In this document: positions 34,641-43,294 of the stretch, piece by piece
How the letters are laid out: each line of letters begins with the position of its first letter
Numbering within the stretch: the first letter of the stretch is position 1
Origin: JAVBUP01 sp031555175
GTDB taxonomy: Bacteria; Bacillota_I; Bacilli_A; Erysipelotrichales; Coprobacillaceae
Length of the DNA: 64,000 nt
NCBI GenBank assembly: GCA_031555175.1
Contig: JAVBUP010000002.1
Location: 17,970 to 81,969 of the forward strand
Direction of reading: 5' to 3'
Notes under the pieces: model-generated
Told to the model about the DNA's origin: nothing
What the model saw: the letters and a program-made list of their open reading frames with translations, nothing else
The model's database searches: none
Translations under genes and position numbers: made by a program

Positions 34641-35903
34641 TTAATCACCTCCTTTATCTTCGCTATCTTCCTCATCATCTTCTTCAATAGGGTCTTTCTC
34701 TTCAACTTTTAATGGATCAGTCTTTTTCTTAGTGTCATTAACAGGTTCTGTATCTAGACGTCTAATTAAATCATCTGCTCCATCAACTGTAGGTAAGTTC
34801 ATTACTTTACGCCACTCGTTTGGGGTCATTGCACCTCTATCAACCATCTGATATAGTTCAATTTTTGATTTCATTGACGCGTACTGCAGTGAGGTAGCAT
34901 TCGCAATGATTTGGTTGCCATAACTATTAAATTGGTTTTTAGTAAGTAGTTTAAGAGTTAATTGATCGGCAAATTTTCTTGCGAAAGGTTCTATTTCCAT
35001 TTCATAAAATGAATTATAGATATCTTCTGTATATTCTCTTGCAACAATCTTTTCATTAACGCCAAAGAAATCCATTACTCTTTTTCTATAAACTAAAAAT
35101 GCCTTTTCGTTAGGCATATATATATCTTCTTTAATTTGAGTAGCAGTCGCTTTGTTATCAACTGTGGCCACTCCACCAACATTAGATTCCGGATCTAAAA
35201 AGGCTTTTCTAAATGCTTCAGCTGCTGCAATTTGATCCTCCAGCTTGTATGTTCCACTCCATGTTAATAGCCATTTAATAATTCCATTACTAGCAATCGC
35301 TTTTTGAGTTCCTAAATCAATTGTTCTAACAGTTTTTAAAACTTCATTTAAAGCTCTTTTTAATGGTTGACCATAAAACTCGCCAATAAAATCTTTTCTT
35401 AAATGAATAATATCACTATAAGGAACAATTGCTTTTTTACCATTAGAAAAAGATATTTCCATCATTAAAATTCCATTAAGAGACTCGCAAACACGGACCA
35501 TAGATGTTTCTAAAGCATTTATCGATATTACTTGCCCTGTATAAGTATCTCTAAGTATATAAGCATATGTATTTCCTGTAGTTTCGTATTGCCACACCAT
35601 TTTTTCAAGTAAATCTTGCATTGTCATAATTTCATTTGGAAATCTTAATAAATACCTTAAACTTGGGTCAAAATCTATTTCAGTTTTTCCATCTTTGTTT
35701 GTTCTTATTAGATTTAGAGTGAGTTTCCCTATCTCGGTAGCCTTAGGCCTAATACACGAGACTACTATATCATTATCAAAGTAATCGATTGTATTTACAT
35801 AAAAAGTATCGCCTCCACTAAACATTTGTATGTTCTTTGTTGGGACTTGCTTAATAGTGTCTGATCCAAATACGTTTTTAAACATACTTCTCATTATTCC
35901 CAT
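34641..35903 (-). CDS. Portal protein, HK97 family
   Basis: A 420-residue phage portal: VSCIRPKATEIGKLTLNLIR, LLEKMVWQYETTGNTYAYILRD, PYSDIIHLRKDF and RVMDFFGVNEKIVAREYTEDIYNSFYE are diagnostic. The last 30 residues are highly acidic. It forms the dodecameric entry for DNA. GGGGGTGAG precedes the ATG at 35903. Confidence 0.94.
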   Translation of the reverse strand: MGIMRSMFKNVFGSDTIKQVPTKNIQMFSGGDTFYVNTIDYFDNDIVVSCIRPKATEIGKLTLNLIRTNKDGKTEIDFDPSLRYLLRFPNEIMTMQDLLEKMVWQYETTGNTYAYILRDTYTGQVISINALETSMVRVCESLNGILMMEISFSNGKKAIVPYSDIIHLRKDFIGEFYGQPLKRALNEVLKTVRTIDLGTQKAIASNGIIKWLLTWSGTYKLEDQIAAAEAFRKAFLDPESNVGGVATVDNKATATQIKEDIYMPNEKAFLVYRKRVMDFFGVNEKIVAREYTEDIYNSFYEMEIEPFARKFADQLTLKLLTKNQFNSYGNQIIANATSLQYASMKSKIELYQMVDRGAMTPNEWRKVMNLPTVDGADDLIRRLDTEPVNDTKKKTDPLKVEEKDPIEEDDEEDSEDKGGD

Positions 35904-35919
35904 CTTCTCACCCCCTTTC

Positions 35920-37623
35920 CTATAGCAAATTCATATAATCTTGCTCGTTGTTTTTCAAAACAACATAAGCATCTAGAAGTGACAACATCCCATCAATTCT
36001 TTTCGTTTTGTTTCTGGGCTTAATTGGCCTAATATTTTCATTGTCATCAATCTTGATTTCAGTATTAGTAAAACACCACAAATCGATTGGATTGTAATTG
36101 TAAATAATATTTTCAGATTGGAAATCAACTTCCAGTTGTTTCATTGGGTTACTAAATGTCCTAGCACCTTGTCGAATAGGCTCCATGACGTTCTTTCCAA
36201 AACGATTTATCATATCGTCAATCCAATAACTAGTTTCCCATGCATCGTAACCGCATTTCCATAAATAAATGCCATATTGGTCTTGTATATCCAAAAACCA
36301 TTGTGTAATATCAGCAGTTCTTATTTTCTTTCCTTTGCATAAACGTAAATAACCTTGCTCATGCCAAAGTTTATATGGAACGTTATCGTTCCCTCGCTCA
36401 CTGTTTTGGCAACGCTCATCAAATAAATCTTCAGGAAGCCAATACATAGATAGTACATATATATTAGGATCATCAGCACGCATGCATAATAGTTTGGCAC
36501 TTGTTAAGTCAACACCACCAGACAGGTCAACACCACCTATTCCATAGTCAAAGCCCATCTGTGCTATATCGAAGCGTTCAGTATTCTTAGCAGTTTTAAA
36601 ATCTAACCAAGCTGATACAGATTGAGTAACAAGATTAAAATACTTTGTTAATACAGTTCTTTTATACCCGATACTAACTTTTGCTTTTTTAACTTCATCT
36701 TGTAAATCTTCACGTGAACGAATAACATCAATAGATGGATTAGCTTTGATCCACATTTCCTCTTGATCCCATTCTTCTTCATCATCTAGTTCATAAATAA
36801 ATGCAAGTGTTTTTCCATTGTACAGAGTGTCAGTTGTGTCTTCAAGCATGTTAGTATATTCAGCATACAGTTCATCAAATATTCCAAAACGGATAAATCC
36901 ATTTGTGGTAGAAATCATTAATAATGGTTGTTCACGCATTCCTCTTGAACCACGACAAACATCATATAAATTTCGATCTTTATATGCATGCACTTCATCC
37001 AGACAGAAGAAACTACCATTTAAACCATCTAACGAATTACTATCACTAGCAAGGGCCATAAGAGTCGAGAATGTATCCTCAAAGTATAAATCACTTTTTC
37101 TTTTCTTTATTTTTTCACTTAGCCATTCACTTAAAGTAACCATGTGCGTCGCTTCAACAAACCCTTTTTTTGCTTGGTCTTTCTTTGTAGCTACAAGATA
37201 AACTTCAGCACTTCCCTCGCGATCAGCCACTAAATGATACAGTGCTAAGAACGCAGACAGCCCTGTCTTTCCATTTTTTCTACCTTGAAGAACTGCAAAT
37301 TCTCTACATCTTCTAAATCCAGTATTTACATCAACAAAGCCATACACGGCTTGAATCATTGCCTTTTGATATAACAATAACCGAACTGGTTTACCTGCCT
37401 TTGATCCTGTTGTTTTTTTACAAAAATTCTCTATGAATTCAATTGGACGATTAGCTTTTATAATGTCAAACGTCCAATTATCGCCCAAAAGTTTAGGGTT
37501 TTCTAATTCTTTTGCTAATAATTCATATTGTTTTATTACTTTTTTTGAAGCTTTTATCTCTCCACTTGATATCTTTCTATAATACTCGACTATGTAGTTT
37601 GGTCTAGATAATACATTATGCAT
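35920..37623 (-). CDS. terL: Terminase large subunit
   Basis: A 567-residue packaging ATPase-nuclease. Walker A is in LQGRKNGKTGLSAF, Walker B is FFCLDEVHAY, coupling motif STTNGF. The RNase H-like nuclease starts at GGVDLSGGVDLTSAKL. It belongs to the terminase_1/HK97 group usually linked to cohesive-end packaging. Three bases separate it from terS. Confidence 0.95.
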   Translation of the reverse strand: MHNVLSRPNYIVEYYRKISSGEIKASKKVIKQYELLAKELENPKLLGDNWTFDIIKANRPIEFIENFCKKTTGSKAGKPVRLLLYQKAMIQAVYGFVDVNTGFRRCREFAVLQGRKNGKTGLSAFLALYHLVADREGSAEVYLVATKKDQAKKGFVEATHMVTLSEWLSEKIKKRKSDLYFEDTFSTLMALASDSNSLDGLNGSFFCLDEVHAYKDRNLYDVCRGSRGMREQPLLMISTTNGFIRFGIFDELYAEYTNMLEDTTDTLYNGKTLAFIYELDDEEEWDQEEMWIKANPSIDVIRSREDLQDEVKKAKVSIGYKRTVLTKYFNLVTQSVSAWLDFKTAKNTERFDIAQMGFDYGIGGVDLSGGVDLTSAKLLCMRADDPNIYVLSMYWLPEDLFDERCQNSERGNDNVPYKLWHEQGYLRLCKGKKIRTADITQWFLDIQDQYGIYLWKCGYDAWETSYWIDDMINRFGKNVMEPIRQGARTFSNPMKQLEVDFQSENIIYNYNPIDLWCFTNTEIKIDDNENIRPIKPRNKTKRIDGMLSLLDAYVVLKNNEQDYMNLL

Positions 37624-37626
37624 ATT

Positions 37627-38049
37627 CTAAATCTTGTCATATTCATCGCTATTAAAAAAATCAAGTGGATTCGTTGTTTTACTAGCTTCTTTCTGTTGTT
37701 TCTCTTTTTCTTTTTTTGTGATTTTTGGTTCTTTTGGAAGCAATCCATTCAACATTTTTAGCCCATCACAGTAATTTTTATAGGCCTTGTTATAGATATC
37801 ATACAACGGGTTAGCTTTTTTAAATTGTTGCGATCCATTCGTAGTTTCTACTACTTTACTTCCTTTTTTAATATCTGCTTTGCACTCTTCCATTGTAATG
37901 ACTGCCTCAGCTAATTCTGCAAATAGATAATCGCACCTTTTAAGATGTTCTTTTCCTATCTCTTTGTAATTATTTCTAAGCTTCCTTTTTTCTTTAACAA
38001 TCCTATCATCTCTTGATAAAATTACATTACTGTCAATTACTTTTGCCAA
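37627..38049 (-). CDS. terS: Terminase small subunit, P27 family
   Basis: About 140 residues from a TTG at 38049 (reads MAKVIDSNVILS), chosen because GAAAGGGGTG lies five bases upstream; the frame is open to 38085. The central KEHLKRCDYLFAELAEAVITMEECKADIKKG and NPLYDIYNKAYKNYCDGLKML match P27-type small terminases, which recognise the packaging site. The tail is rich in lysine and serine. Confidence 0.87.
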   Translation of the reverse strand: MAKVIDSNVILSRDDRIVKEKRKLRNNYKEIGKEHLKRCDYLFAELAEAVITMEECKADIKKGSKVVETTNGSQQFKKANPLYDIYNKAYKNYCDGLKMLNGLLPKEPKITKKEKEKQQKEASKTTNPLDFFNSDEYDKI

Positions 38050-38085
38050 AACAATCACCCCTTTCATTACATAATAAGACCCCAC

Positions 38086-38179
38086 TGCAAATTGATTTTC
38101 CCCCCCTACTTATTTTTTTGTAAAAATGAGGTCGGGGTCTATCAAGGTGGGGGCTTCGGTAAATTTAACTAGCCAATAC
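38086..38179. other. Candidate cos / packaging site
   Basis: A gene-free stretch with unusual G/C tracts in an AT-rich genome: runs of C at about 38100-38106, GGTCGGGG and GGTGGGGGC further right, and a run of G at about 38191-38197 just inside the HNH end. It lies between HNH and terS, where cos sites of HK97-type phages with an HNH gene usually are. Inferred from position and composition. Confidence 0.5.
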
Positions 38180-38485
38180 TTAATCGATATGGGGGGGCTT
38201 AACTACATATCCATCCTCATCAAATATTAAGTCTTGGCTCGTGTTCTTGTGCTTTCTTAATGTTTCTTGCGTATGGCACTTGTGACATAACAACTCTAAG
38301 TTATCTTGGTTTAATGTGATACTTACATCATGTATGTTGTCTGGAGTAATCTCTTCTATATGATGCACTTCATTGCCATAATCTCCACAACGATTACACA
38401 CATATCCTTTATCCTTTCTAAACCAATCAGCTAACAATCTCCATGCTGTTGAATTATAAAACCATACTGCATAGTCCTTTGCCAT
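38180..38485 (-). CDS. HNH endonuclease
   Basis: About 101 residues from the ATG at 38485 (MAKDYAVWFY), which is spaced correctly from AAAGG. The HNH core is CNRCGDYGNEVHHIEEITPDN...DNLELLCHKCHTQE with two zinc CxxC pairs. Phage HNH proteins next to terminase take part in cos cleavage and DNA packaging. First gene of the late operon. Confidence 0.92.
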   Translation of the reverse strand: MAKDYAVWFYNSTAWRLLADWFRKDKGYVCNRCGDYGNEVHHIEEITPDNIHDVSITLNQDNLELLCHKCHTQETLRKHKNTSQDLIFDEDGYVVKPPHID

Positions 38486-38510
38486 ACTCATCATCCTTTC
38501 TTTATAAAAT

Positions 38511-38550
38511 AAAGCTGCACACGATCGGAGAGGTAATCATGCACAGCTTT
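38511..38550 (-). terminator. Long G-U-rich hairpin before the late operon
   Basis: In minus-strand RNA a 15-bp stem forms (AAAGCTGTGCATGAT with ATCGTGTGCAGCTTT, three G-U pairs) around a 10-base loop, followed by a T-rich stretch. Second of two tandem stop signals. It may also be a target for the late regulator. Confidence 0.7.
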
Positions 38551-38554
38551 CTAA

Positions 38555-38586
38555 TATAAAAAAAGAAATGCTCTATACATTTCTTT
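38555..38586 (-). terminator. Terminator at the end of the early operon
   Basis: AAAGAAATG pairs perfectly with CATTTCTTT around a 7-base loop and is followed by a T run on the minus strand. It lies 38 bases after the stop of the likely late regulator. Confidence 0.88.
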
Positions 38587-38623
38587 CATATAATCTTCCA
38601 CGATACAATTTTAACACTATTGA

Positions 38624-39142
38624 CTACTGAACTTCTAGTGTACCAATCTTACTTTTTTTCAATTTATCTAACTCTTTTAATAGTTTCTTATAGTGATTCT
38701 TATATATTCCACGTGAACTAATTTCTCGTCTAGCTGCAACATTGTTAATTGCTTTGTTCTTGCTTAAGCCTTTAACTACAATTAGATAATACAATTCATA
38801 GATAATACTATCATCACTCGCGTCCTCAAACGTACTAAGAGCAGTTTCCATCTTCATCAAGTAGTACCTCTTACATCCTACTTTATTCGCTTGTTCTTTA
38901 ATCACATCTTCTAATGATTGTCCACTATACTTATCTTGTGGCTTAGTTAGATCATGTGTATAATTTAGCATTTTATTTTTATATGGATCTGACTGTGATA
39001 ATACTCCTATCAACTCATTAGAGCCCTTCCTTGTAAAGTGCTTAGAATATAGTTCCTCTTTTTCATTTAGAAGCAATAACAATCTAGCTTCTTCTACTTC
39101 CAATTCTAATTTTGTAATATTGTGTGTGTGTATTGCTTCCAT
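38624..39142 (-). CDS. Probable late-gene transcription regulator (RinA/ArpU position)
   Basis: About 172 residues from the ATG at 39142 (MEAIHTHNITKLE), preceded by AAGGGGA; a TTG at 39208 in a longer frame overlaps another small gene. N-terminal coiled coil, C-terminal helix-turn-helix-like region (YELYYLIVVKGLSKNKAINNV, SSRGIYKNHYKKLLKELDKL). It is the last early gene directly before tandem terminators and the late operon, the place of RinA/ArpU/LmaC regulators. Assignment rests mainly on context. Confidence 0.65.
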   Translation of the reverse strand: MEAIHTHNITKLELEVEEARLLLLLNEKEELYSKHFTRKGSNELIGVLSQSDPYKNKMLNYTHDLTKPQDKYSGQSLEDVIKEQANKVGCKRYYLMKMETALSTFEDASDDSIIYELYYLIVVKGLSKNKAINNVAARREISSRGIYKNHYKKLLKELDKLKKSKIGTLEVQ

Positions 39143-39156
39143 TTTATGTAGTCCCC

Positions 39157-39249
39157 TTATCTCTTTTTGTAATAATCTAAAATCATAACAATTACTATTG
39201 TCACGCAAATAATAATTGTTGCTTGCACACCTGGTGTAAAGTTATTCAT
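39157..39249 (-). CDS. 30-residue membrane peptide
   Basis: MNNFTPGVQATIIICVTIVI continues to a single hydrophobic helix ending in DYYKKR. An AGG ribosome site lies 8 bases before the ATG, partly inside the stop of the cold-shock gene. It fits between cold-shock and regulator genes without overlap. Real translation is plausible but unproven. Confidence 0.45.
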   Translation of the reverse strand: MNNFTPGVQATIIICVTIVIVMILDYYKKR

Positions 39250-39257
39250 ATCTTTAC

Positions 39258-39467
39258 CTAAAGAGATATGCAAACTACATTGATTGCTCTCAAGCCTTTT
39301 GAAGTATCTTCAATGTCAAATGATACTTCATCACCATCATTTAGTGTTTTGAATCCTTGCCCAAGAATGCTTGAATGATGTACAAATAAATCTTCCCCAT
39401 GCTCTTGTTCAATAAAACCAAACCCCTTTTTACTATCAAACCATTTAACTCTTCCTACTTGTTGCAT
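39258..39467 (-). CDS. Cold-shock domain protein
   Basis: A 69-residue Csp: RNP-1 KGFGFIE and RNP-2 DLFVHHSSI are intact, with VGRVKWFDSKKG at the start. It binds single-stranded nucleic acid and may act as an RNA chaperone or antiterminator. Its position just ahead of the late regulator suggests a role in late gene expression. Phage-borne Csp genes are known but not common. Confidence 0.92.
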   Translation of the reverse strand: MQQVGRVKWFDSKKGFGFIEQEHGEDLFVHHSSILGQGFKTLNDGDEVSFDIEDTSKGLRAINVVCISL

Positions 39468-39469
39468 TT

Positions 39470-40009
39470 CTATATGCCTCCTTTTATTTTTTTCTCTACA
39501 TCTTGTAATACTTTAATAAACATATTACTAGCTGTATTTAACAACCTGCTAAGAGATTCTTCGACTCTCTTTAACATTACATCAGTATCCTCAAGGGAAT
39601 ACAGATATTTATTTGCTTCTTTTCTTGACATACCACTATGTTTTTGAAAGTATGCAATGAGAAACGCTTTTTGAACATCATGTTCATCATCACTTGATTT
39701 GTCTATTCTAGTCCTTGTTCCATCTTCCCAGAATAATATAGTCGCTGTGTCAGATATAATATAACTTTTGGGTTTTCTCAAGTCTTTACTATCCTTGTTT
39801 AATCCAAACTTTGCAAAGTTTTCTGCCGCTTCATGTAATGCAGCTGCTCTACCACGTTTCAATCCAACTCTATATTTTGCGCTATGTTGTAAATCTTTTT
39901 GATAATCAAATAGATGTTCTAGTTCTATCAAATTACATTCTTTAGTCGCTTTATGTGATTCAATATGTAAACTTTCAAAATATAATACCTCTTTACTCTT
40001 TCTTCCCAC
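39470..40009 (-). CDS. Phage protein of unknown function
   Basis: A 179-residue protein, GTG start preceded by a run of G. KYRVGLKRGRAAALHEAAENFAKFG, then TILFWEDGTRTRID and AFLIAYFQKHSGMSRKEANKYL, which looks like a DNA-binding helical segment and resembles proteins seen in early regions of Firmicute phages. No function can be given. Confidence 0.6.
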   Translation of the reverse strand: MGRKSKEVLYFESLHIESHKATKECNLIELEHLFDYQKDLQHSAKYRVGLKRGRAAALHEAAENFAKFGLNKDSKDLRKPKSYIISDTATILFWEDGTRTRIDKSSDDEHDVQKAFLIAYFQKHSGMSRKEANKYLYSLEDTDVMLKRVEESLSRLLNTASNMFIKVLQDVEKKIKGGI

Positions 40010-40454
40010 TTATTTCCACCCCCCCTACTATATAAGCGTGTCTCTCTAAAAATTGATGGGAGATTATTTTAGTTATAATTCTAGGTTTACATTTCTTCCA
40101 ATAATACTGGTCAAGCCAATGTTTTATTGACTTGTCATAAATAAAATATGTTGCAGCAGCAGTTGTACTTATAACAATTTTTGTTCCGTTTGTTTTCACT
40201 ACTCCAATATAGTTATTAATATGCACAATATCGCCAGACTCTAGTAAATCAACTATATCAAATGACTTGCAACTAATATCTTCCATAATTTCATACTCAA
40301 ATACTCCACTAAAGCCTCCGCCTTGTTCGTTAAACTGCACAACTGTGTCGAAAATATAAAATGGTGACATCAAAGATTTTTCGACCTCAATACATTTTGC
40401 AATAATTCCATCCTCGAGCCTTACAAACTCATTAACTTTTATCGCTGGCTTCAT
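39993..40454 (-). CDS. Phage hypothetical protein, paralogue of the 42592 gene
   Basis: About 153 residues from the ATG at 40454 (MKPAIKVNEFVRLEDG), after GGAGG. Shares FDIVDLLESGDIVHI and a C-terminal IxKIxxHxF segment with the protein at 42592-43026. Beta-rich, no known domain. The two copies probably arose by duplication within the early region. Confidence 0.6.
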   Translation of the reverse strand: MKPAIKVNEFVRLEDGIIAKCIEVEKSLMSPFYIFDTVVQFNEQGGGFSGVFEYEIMEDISCKSFDIVDLLESGDIVHINNYIGVVKTNGTKIVISTTAAATYFIYDKSIKHWLDQYYWKKCKPRIITKIISHQFLERHAYIVGGVEISGKKE

Positions 40455-40593
40455 TTTCTTTTCCTCCGTTTTTAATGATTTATATATGTAAAATAACCCC
40501 AATATTATTATTCACTACAAATAATGCGAATAACGTTGATTATATCTACACTTTTACTACTTTTTTACTATCCAATACTTTTTGATAAAATCG

Positions 40594-40848
40594 CTATGTA
40601 TTTTCCATGTACTTCTTAATGTTATAGAACATTTTTTTATACTCTTCAAAACGCAATAAATTACATTTAGCATTCATAAATAATGATATTTCATGTAATT
40701 GATTTTTATTAATTGGCTGACTTCTTCCACCTGGATAAAACAATATTTCATTTTGCATAACTACTATTGTTCCAATAATACCACACGTTTCAGAATCAAA
40801 AACTATAAAGTTTTTTCCCTCTCTTAATATATTAATCGATTTCAGCAT
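40594..40848 (-). CDS. Small phage hypothetical protein
   Basis: 84 residues: FIVFDSETCGIIGTIVVMQNEILFYPGGRSQPINK is beta-rich, followed by a helical end. GGAGGAATAT lies before the ATG. No family recognised. The 40503-40593 spacer upstream of the next gene shows no coding sequence. Confidence 0.55.
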   Translation of the reverse strand: MLKSINILREGKNFIVFDSETCGIIGTIVVMQNEILFYPGGRSQPINKNQLHEISLFMNAKCNLLRFEEYKKMFYNIKKYMENT

Positions 40849-40868
40849 TGATATATTCCTCCTTGTTT

Positions 40869-41192
40869 TTAATGTAAACTATCAGGAGTTTTTATACTTA
40901 CCCATATAGCTTTCTCCCAATCTAACTTGTTTAAAATTACTTCTATATCGTCATTACTAAAATTTTGATTATCTATTAAGTCAATAACATACTCTTCTGG
41001 ATCATCTCTAAACACTACCGTTTTATCATCATAATCAAATGGTTCAACGATAGCATACTCTCGTATCTCACAATCGCCAAACTCTCCATACCAATATGCA
41101 TAGTCATCACTGCCTAACACATCACTGTTGACTAGTGCAAACATCTGCAACTTTGGGTTATCAATTAACATTTTTCTTAACTTATCATTCAT
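40869..41192 (-). CDS. Small acidic phage protein
   Basis: 107 residues, strongly acidic (SDVLGSDDYAYWYGEFGDCEIREY, DDPEEYVIDLID). Such acidic early phage proteins can mimic DNA or inhibit host proteins, but there is no direct evidence here. Ribosome site GGAGGAATAA. Confidence 0.6.
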   Translation of the reverse strand: MNDKLRKMLIDNPKLQMFALVNSDVLGSDDYAYWYGEFGDCEIREYAIVEPFDYDDKTVVFRDDPEEYVIDLIDNQNFSNDDIEVILNKLDWEKAIWVSIKTPDSLH

Positions 41193-41196
41193 TGCT

Positions 41197-41526
41197 TTAT
41201 TCCTCCTCTTCGCTAATTGAGCTACTAAAAATAGGTTCAGTAATATAACGCTGAATTATAATCTCTGGTATGCATACCTTTTCTATAAACCGTCTTTCTA
41301 CTTCAACATCCCCATAAAAAAATGTTTGATTTTGTAATTCAATAAAAAATGGAATATATAATTTTCTTTCTGATGTTTCTCTCCCAAAAGTTTTGAGGAT
41401 TTCCATTACCCATTTTGTATAGTTTTGGTTTGTTTTCTCTAGACTGGAGTTTTGATGTTTGAGTTGGTCAATTTGTGACTGTAGTTTTAGAAACTCTTCA
41501 TATTCTTTCTTTGTAATTAGTTTCAC
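41197..41526 (-). CDS. Coiled-coil phage protein
   Basis: 109 residues with a GTG start that overlaps the TGA of the upstream gene (GTGA), so it is translationally coupled. An N-terminal coiled coil (LKLQSQIDQLKHQNSSLEKTNQ) is followed by a beta-rich part. Unknown function. Confidence 0.6.
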   Translation of the reverse strand: MKLITKKEYEEFLKLQSQIDQLKHQNSSLEKTNQNYTKWVMEILKTFGRETSERKLYIPFFIELQNQTFFYGDVEVERRFIEKVCIPEIIIQRYITEPIFSSSISEEEE

Positions 41527-42233
41527 TGAAATACCTCCTTATTTGAAATTACTGTGTTAAATCCATTACAGATTGAATCGTACTTTACTATATATTCAGA
41601 TTCTTTTAACTCCATTTCGCGTTTGCTTACTTCATTTTTATTAAACATTTCCAGTACTTCGTAAGTGAAGTTTTCTTCGCCTTTGATTTTTAAATACTCA
41701 CCAAAAGGTGATTTAGAATGAGTGATGTGGTACCACCAACGCCAAATAAAATGTTTCGACGTAATACCTATATAACATTTATTACTATCTTTTTCGGTAA
41801 TTTTATATATATAATACTTTTCACTATTACTCCAACGATCATCATCGAAATACCCAGAATCCATATTTTCTTTTATATATTTTTCCATACATTCATTAGA
41901 GCAAAACTTCTTATCTCGATAGTTAAGTGACCGCATATTTTGTGAAATATCTATTTGCTCCGTTTCTATACCGCAGCAATCACATTTTACTTTTGAGCGC
42001 CAAAATTTCTTATAGTAATCTGTAAGTTCATAGATATTGCAAAATACTATTTGGTCTGTATCTTTCTTTGATCTCTTTTGATAAGCATTACTATTCGGAA
42101 ATAAAGTTGGATAATCTTTTAACAATATCTTTTTTACTTCATCCTTAGATTCAGCATTAATAATCATTTTGACCAAATCTTGGCTATAGCAATCGTTACC
42201 AACTGTTTGAATTCTAACAAAATACTCCAACAT
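41523..42233 (-). CDS. GIY-YIG nuclease with zinc-finger region
   Basis: A 236-residue protein. Residues ~75-115 hold a treble-clef-like zinc site (CDCCGIETEQ, KKFCSNECMEKYI) and residues ~135-230 form a GIY-YIG domain (YIYKITEKDSNKCYIGIT, HFIWRWWYH, ESEYIVKYDSICNGFN). Free-standing phage members are homing-type or genome-degrading nucleases. No intron is seen nearby. Ends in TGA. Confidence 0.87.
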   Translation of the reverse strand: MLEYFVRIQTVGNDCYSQDLVKMIINAESKDEVKKILLKDYPTLFPNSNAYQKRSKKDTDQIVFCNIYELTDYYKKFWRSKVKCDCCGIETEQIDISQNMRSLNYRDKKFCSNECMEKYIKENMDSGYFDDDRWSNSEKYYIYKITEKDSNKCYIGITSKHFIWRWWYHITHSKSPFGEYLKIKGEENFTYEVLEMFNKNEVSKREMELKESEYIVKYDSICNGFNTVISNKEVFQ

Positions 42234-42247
42234 TCAACTAACCCCCT

Positions 42248-42595
42248 TCAAAGTTCTTCCCAGAACTTGATAAACTCTTGGGAGTATTTGGGTACTACTT
42301 GAATTGGATTCTCAAGTTCTTCAAGATAATGTATTGATTTCTTTGTATATTTGCAGTAAGAATGCTCTAATACTGCTCCATTACTAGATTCCCAATTTGG
42401 CATCATTGCTACACAGTCAGCACAATCAATCATAGATAAACAAATCTTCATATACTCATTATTTGACATCCCGCCAGGTAGAATTGATGGATTTAACACT
42501 ATGCATCCTTTGTTGACCAAGTATTCTTCATATCTTTTAAATTCTTTCTTATAATTTTCATTACCAGTTATCATACCAGCTAGATAAATTTTCAT
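42248..42595 (-). CDS. DUF4406 nucleoside 2-deoxyribosyltransferase-like protein
   Basis: A 115-residue Rossmann-like protein: KIYLAGMITGNENYKKEF, GCIVLNPSILPGGMSNNEYM and MIDCADCVAMMPNWESSNGAVLEH are typical of DUF4406. The family is related to nucleoside 2-deoxyribosyltransferases, so it may act on nucleotides. Overlaps the upstream gene through ATGA and itself ends in TGA. Confidence 0.85.
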   Translation of the reverse strand: MKIYLAGMITGNENYKKEFKRYEEYLVNKGCIVLNPSILPGGMSNNEYMKICLSMIDCADCVAMMPNWESSNGAVLEHSYCKYTKKSIHYLEELENPIQVVPKYSQEFIKFWEEL

Positions 42596-43026
42596 TTCTC
42601 CACCTCCTTTGCAACTGATTTAAATTGCTCATGAGTCATAATTTTGCTAATTTTGGGTGGAACTATAAATGTATCTCTCCAAATACTTCCAGACCATGTT
42701 TTAAGTTTGGTATTATATACATACTCACATCTTCCAACCAAATATATGTCGTTATTAATGAAGTGCACTTGATATAAAAATTTTTCTATTTCAACTACAT
42801 CGTTTTCTTCTAATAAGTCAACTATGTCAAATGATACTTTTTTAATTTCATGCAAATATTTATGTGAAGTATAAAACTCATCCCCAGTAACGAAATTAAC
42901 AACCGGCTCAGCCCAACCTCTCTCTTTACATTTTTCGCAATCGCAAATATATTTTAACTTTCCTATTCCACGAACTCCATCAAATTCGCGTACATATATA
43001 TTTGGAAGTAGATCTTGCTTTTCCAT
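42592..43026 (-). CDS. Phage hypothetical protein with cysteine pair
   Basis: 144 residues. N-terminal GKLKYICDCEKCKERGW could bind zinc. The segment KVSFDIVDLLEENDVVEIEKF and C-terminal ISKIMTHEQF match the protein at 39993-40454, so they are paralogues. Function unknown. Confidence 0.6.
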   Translation of the reverse strand: MEKQDLLPNIYVREFDGVRGIGKLKYICDCEKCKERGWAEPVVNFVTGDEFYTSHKYLHEIKKVSFDIVDLLEENDVVEIEKFLYQVHFINNDIYLVGRCEYVYNTKLKTWSGSIWRDTFIVPPKISKIMTHEQFKSVAKEVEK

Positions 43027-43028
43027 AC

Positions 43029-43283
43029 TTAATACCCACCACGCTTTGACAAACGCACTATTCCTTTGCCATCATCGGCTAATACATGAATCCAATGACT
43101 ATTGGGTTTAGAGTTTCTATTTAGTAATGTAACAAATGGCATTGCTCCATACTTATTAATCTGACTATGTTGCCATGCACGTTGTATTTTGTTAGATCCA
43201 AAGTATTTTTTTAATTTATTCCGACTTATTTTTCTTGTTTCAATTTGTAAATTTCTACTTACTCTTTTTGTTTTATCTTTCAT
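43029..43283 (-). CDS. Small basic phage protein
   Basis: 84 residues, rich in lysine and arginine at the N-terminus (KDKTKRVSRNLQIETRKISRNKLKKYF). HWIHVLADDGKGIVRLSKRGGY at the end looks beta-rich. Possibly nucleic-acid binding by charge only. Confidence 0.55.
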   Translation of the reverse strand: MKDKTKRVSRNLQIETRKISRNKLKKYFGSNKIQRAWQHSQINKYGAMPFVTLLNRNSKPNSHWIHVLADDGKGIVRLSKRGGY

Positions 43284-43294
43284 TTCTTTACCTC

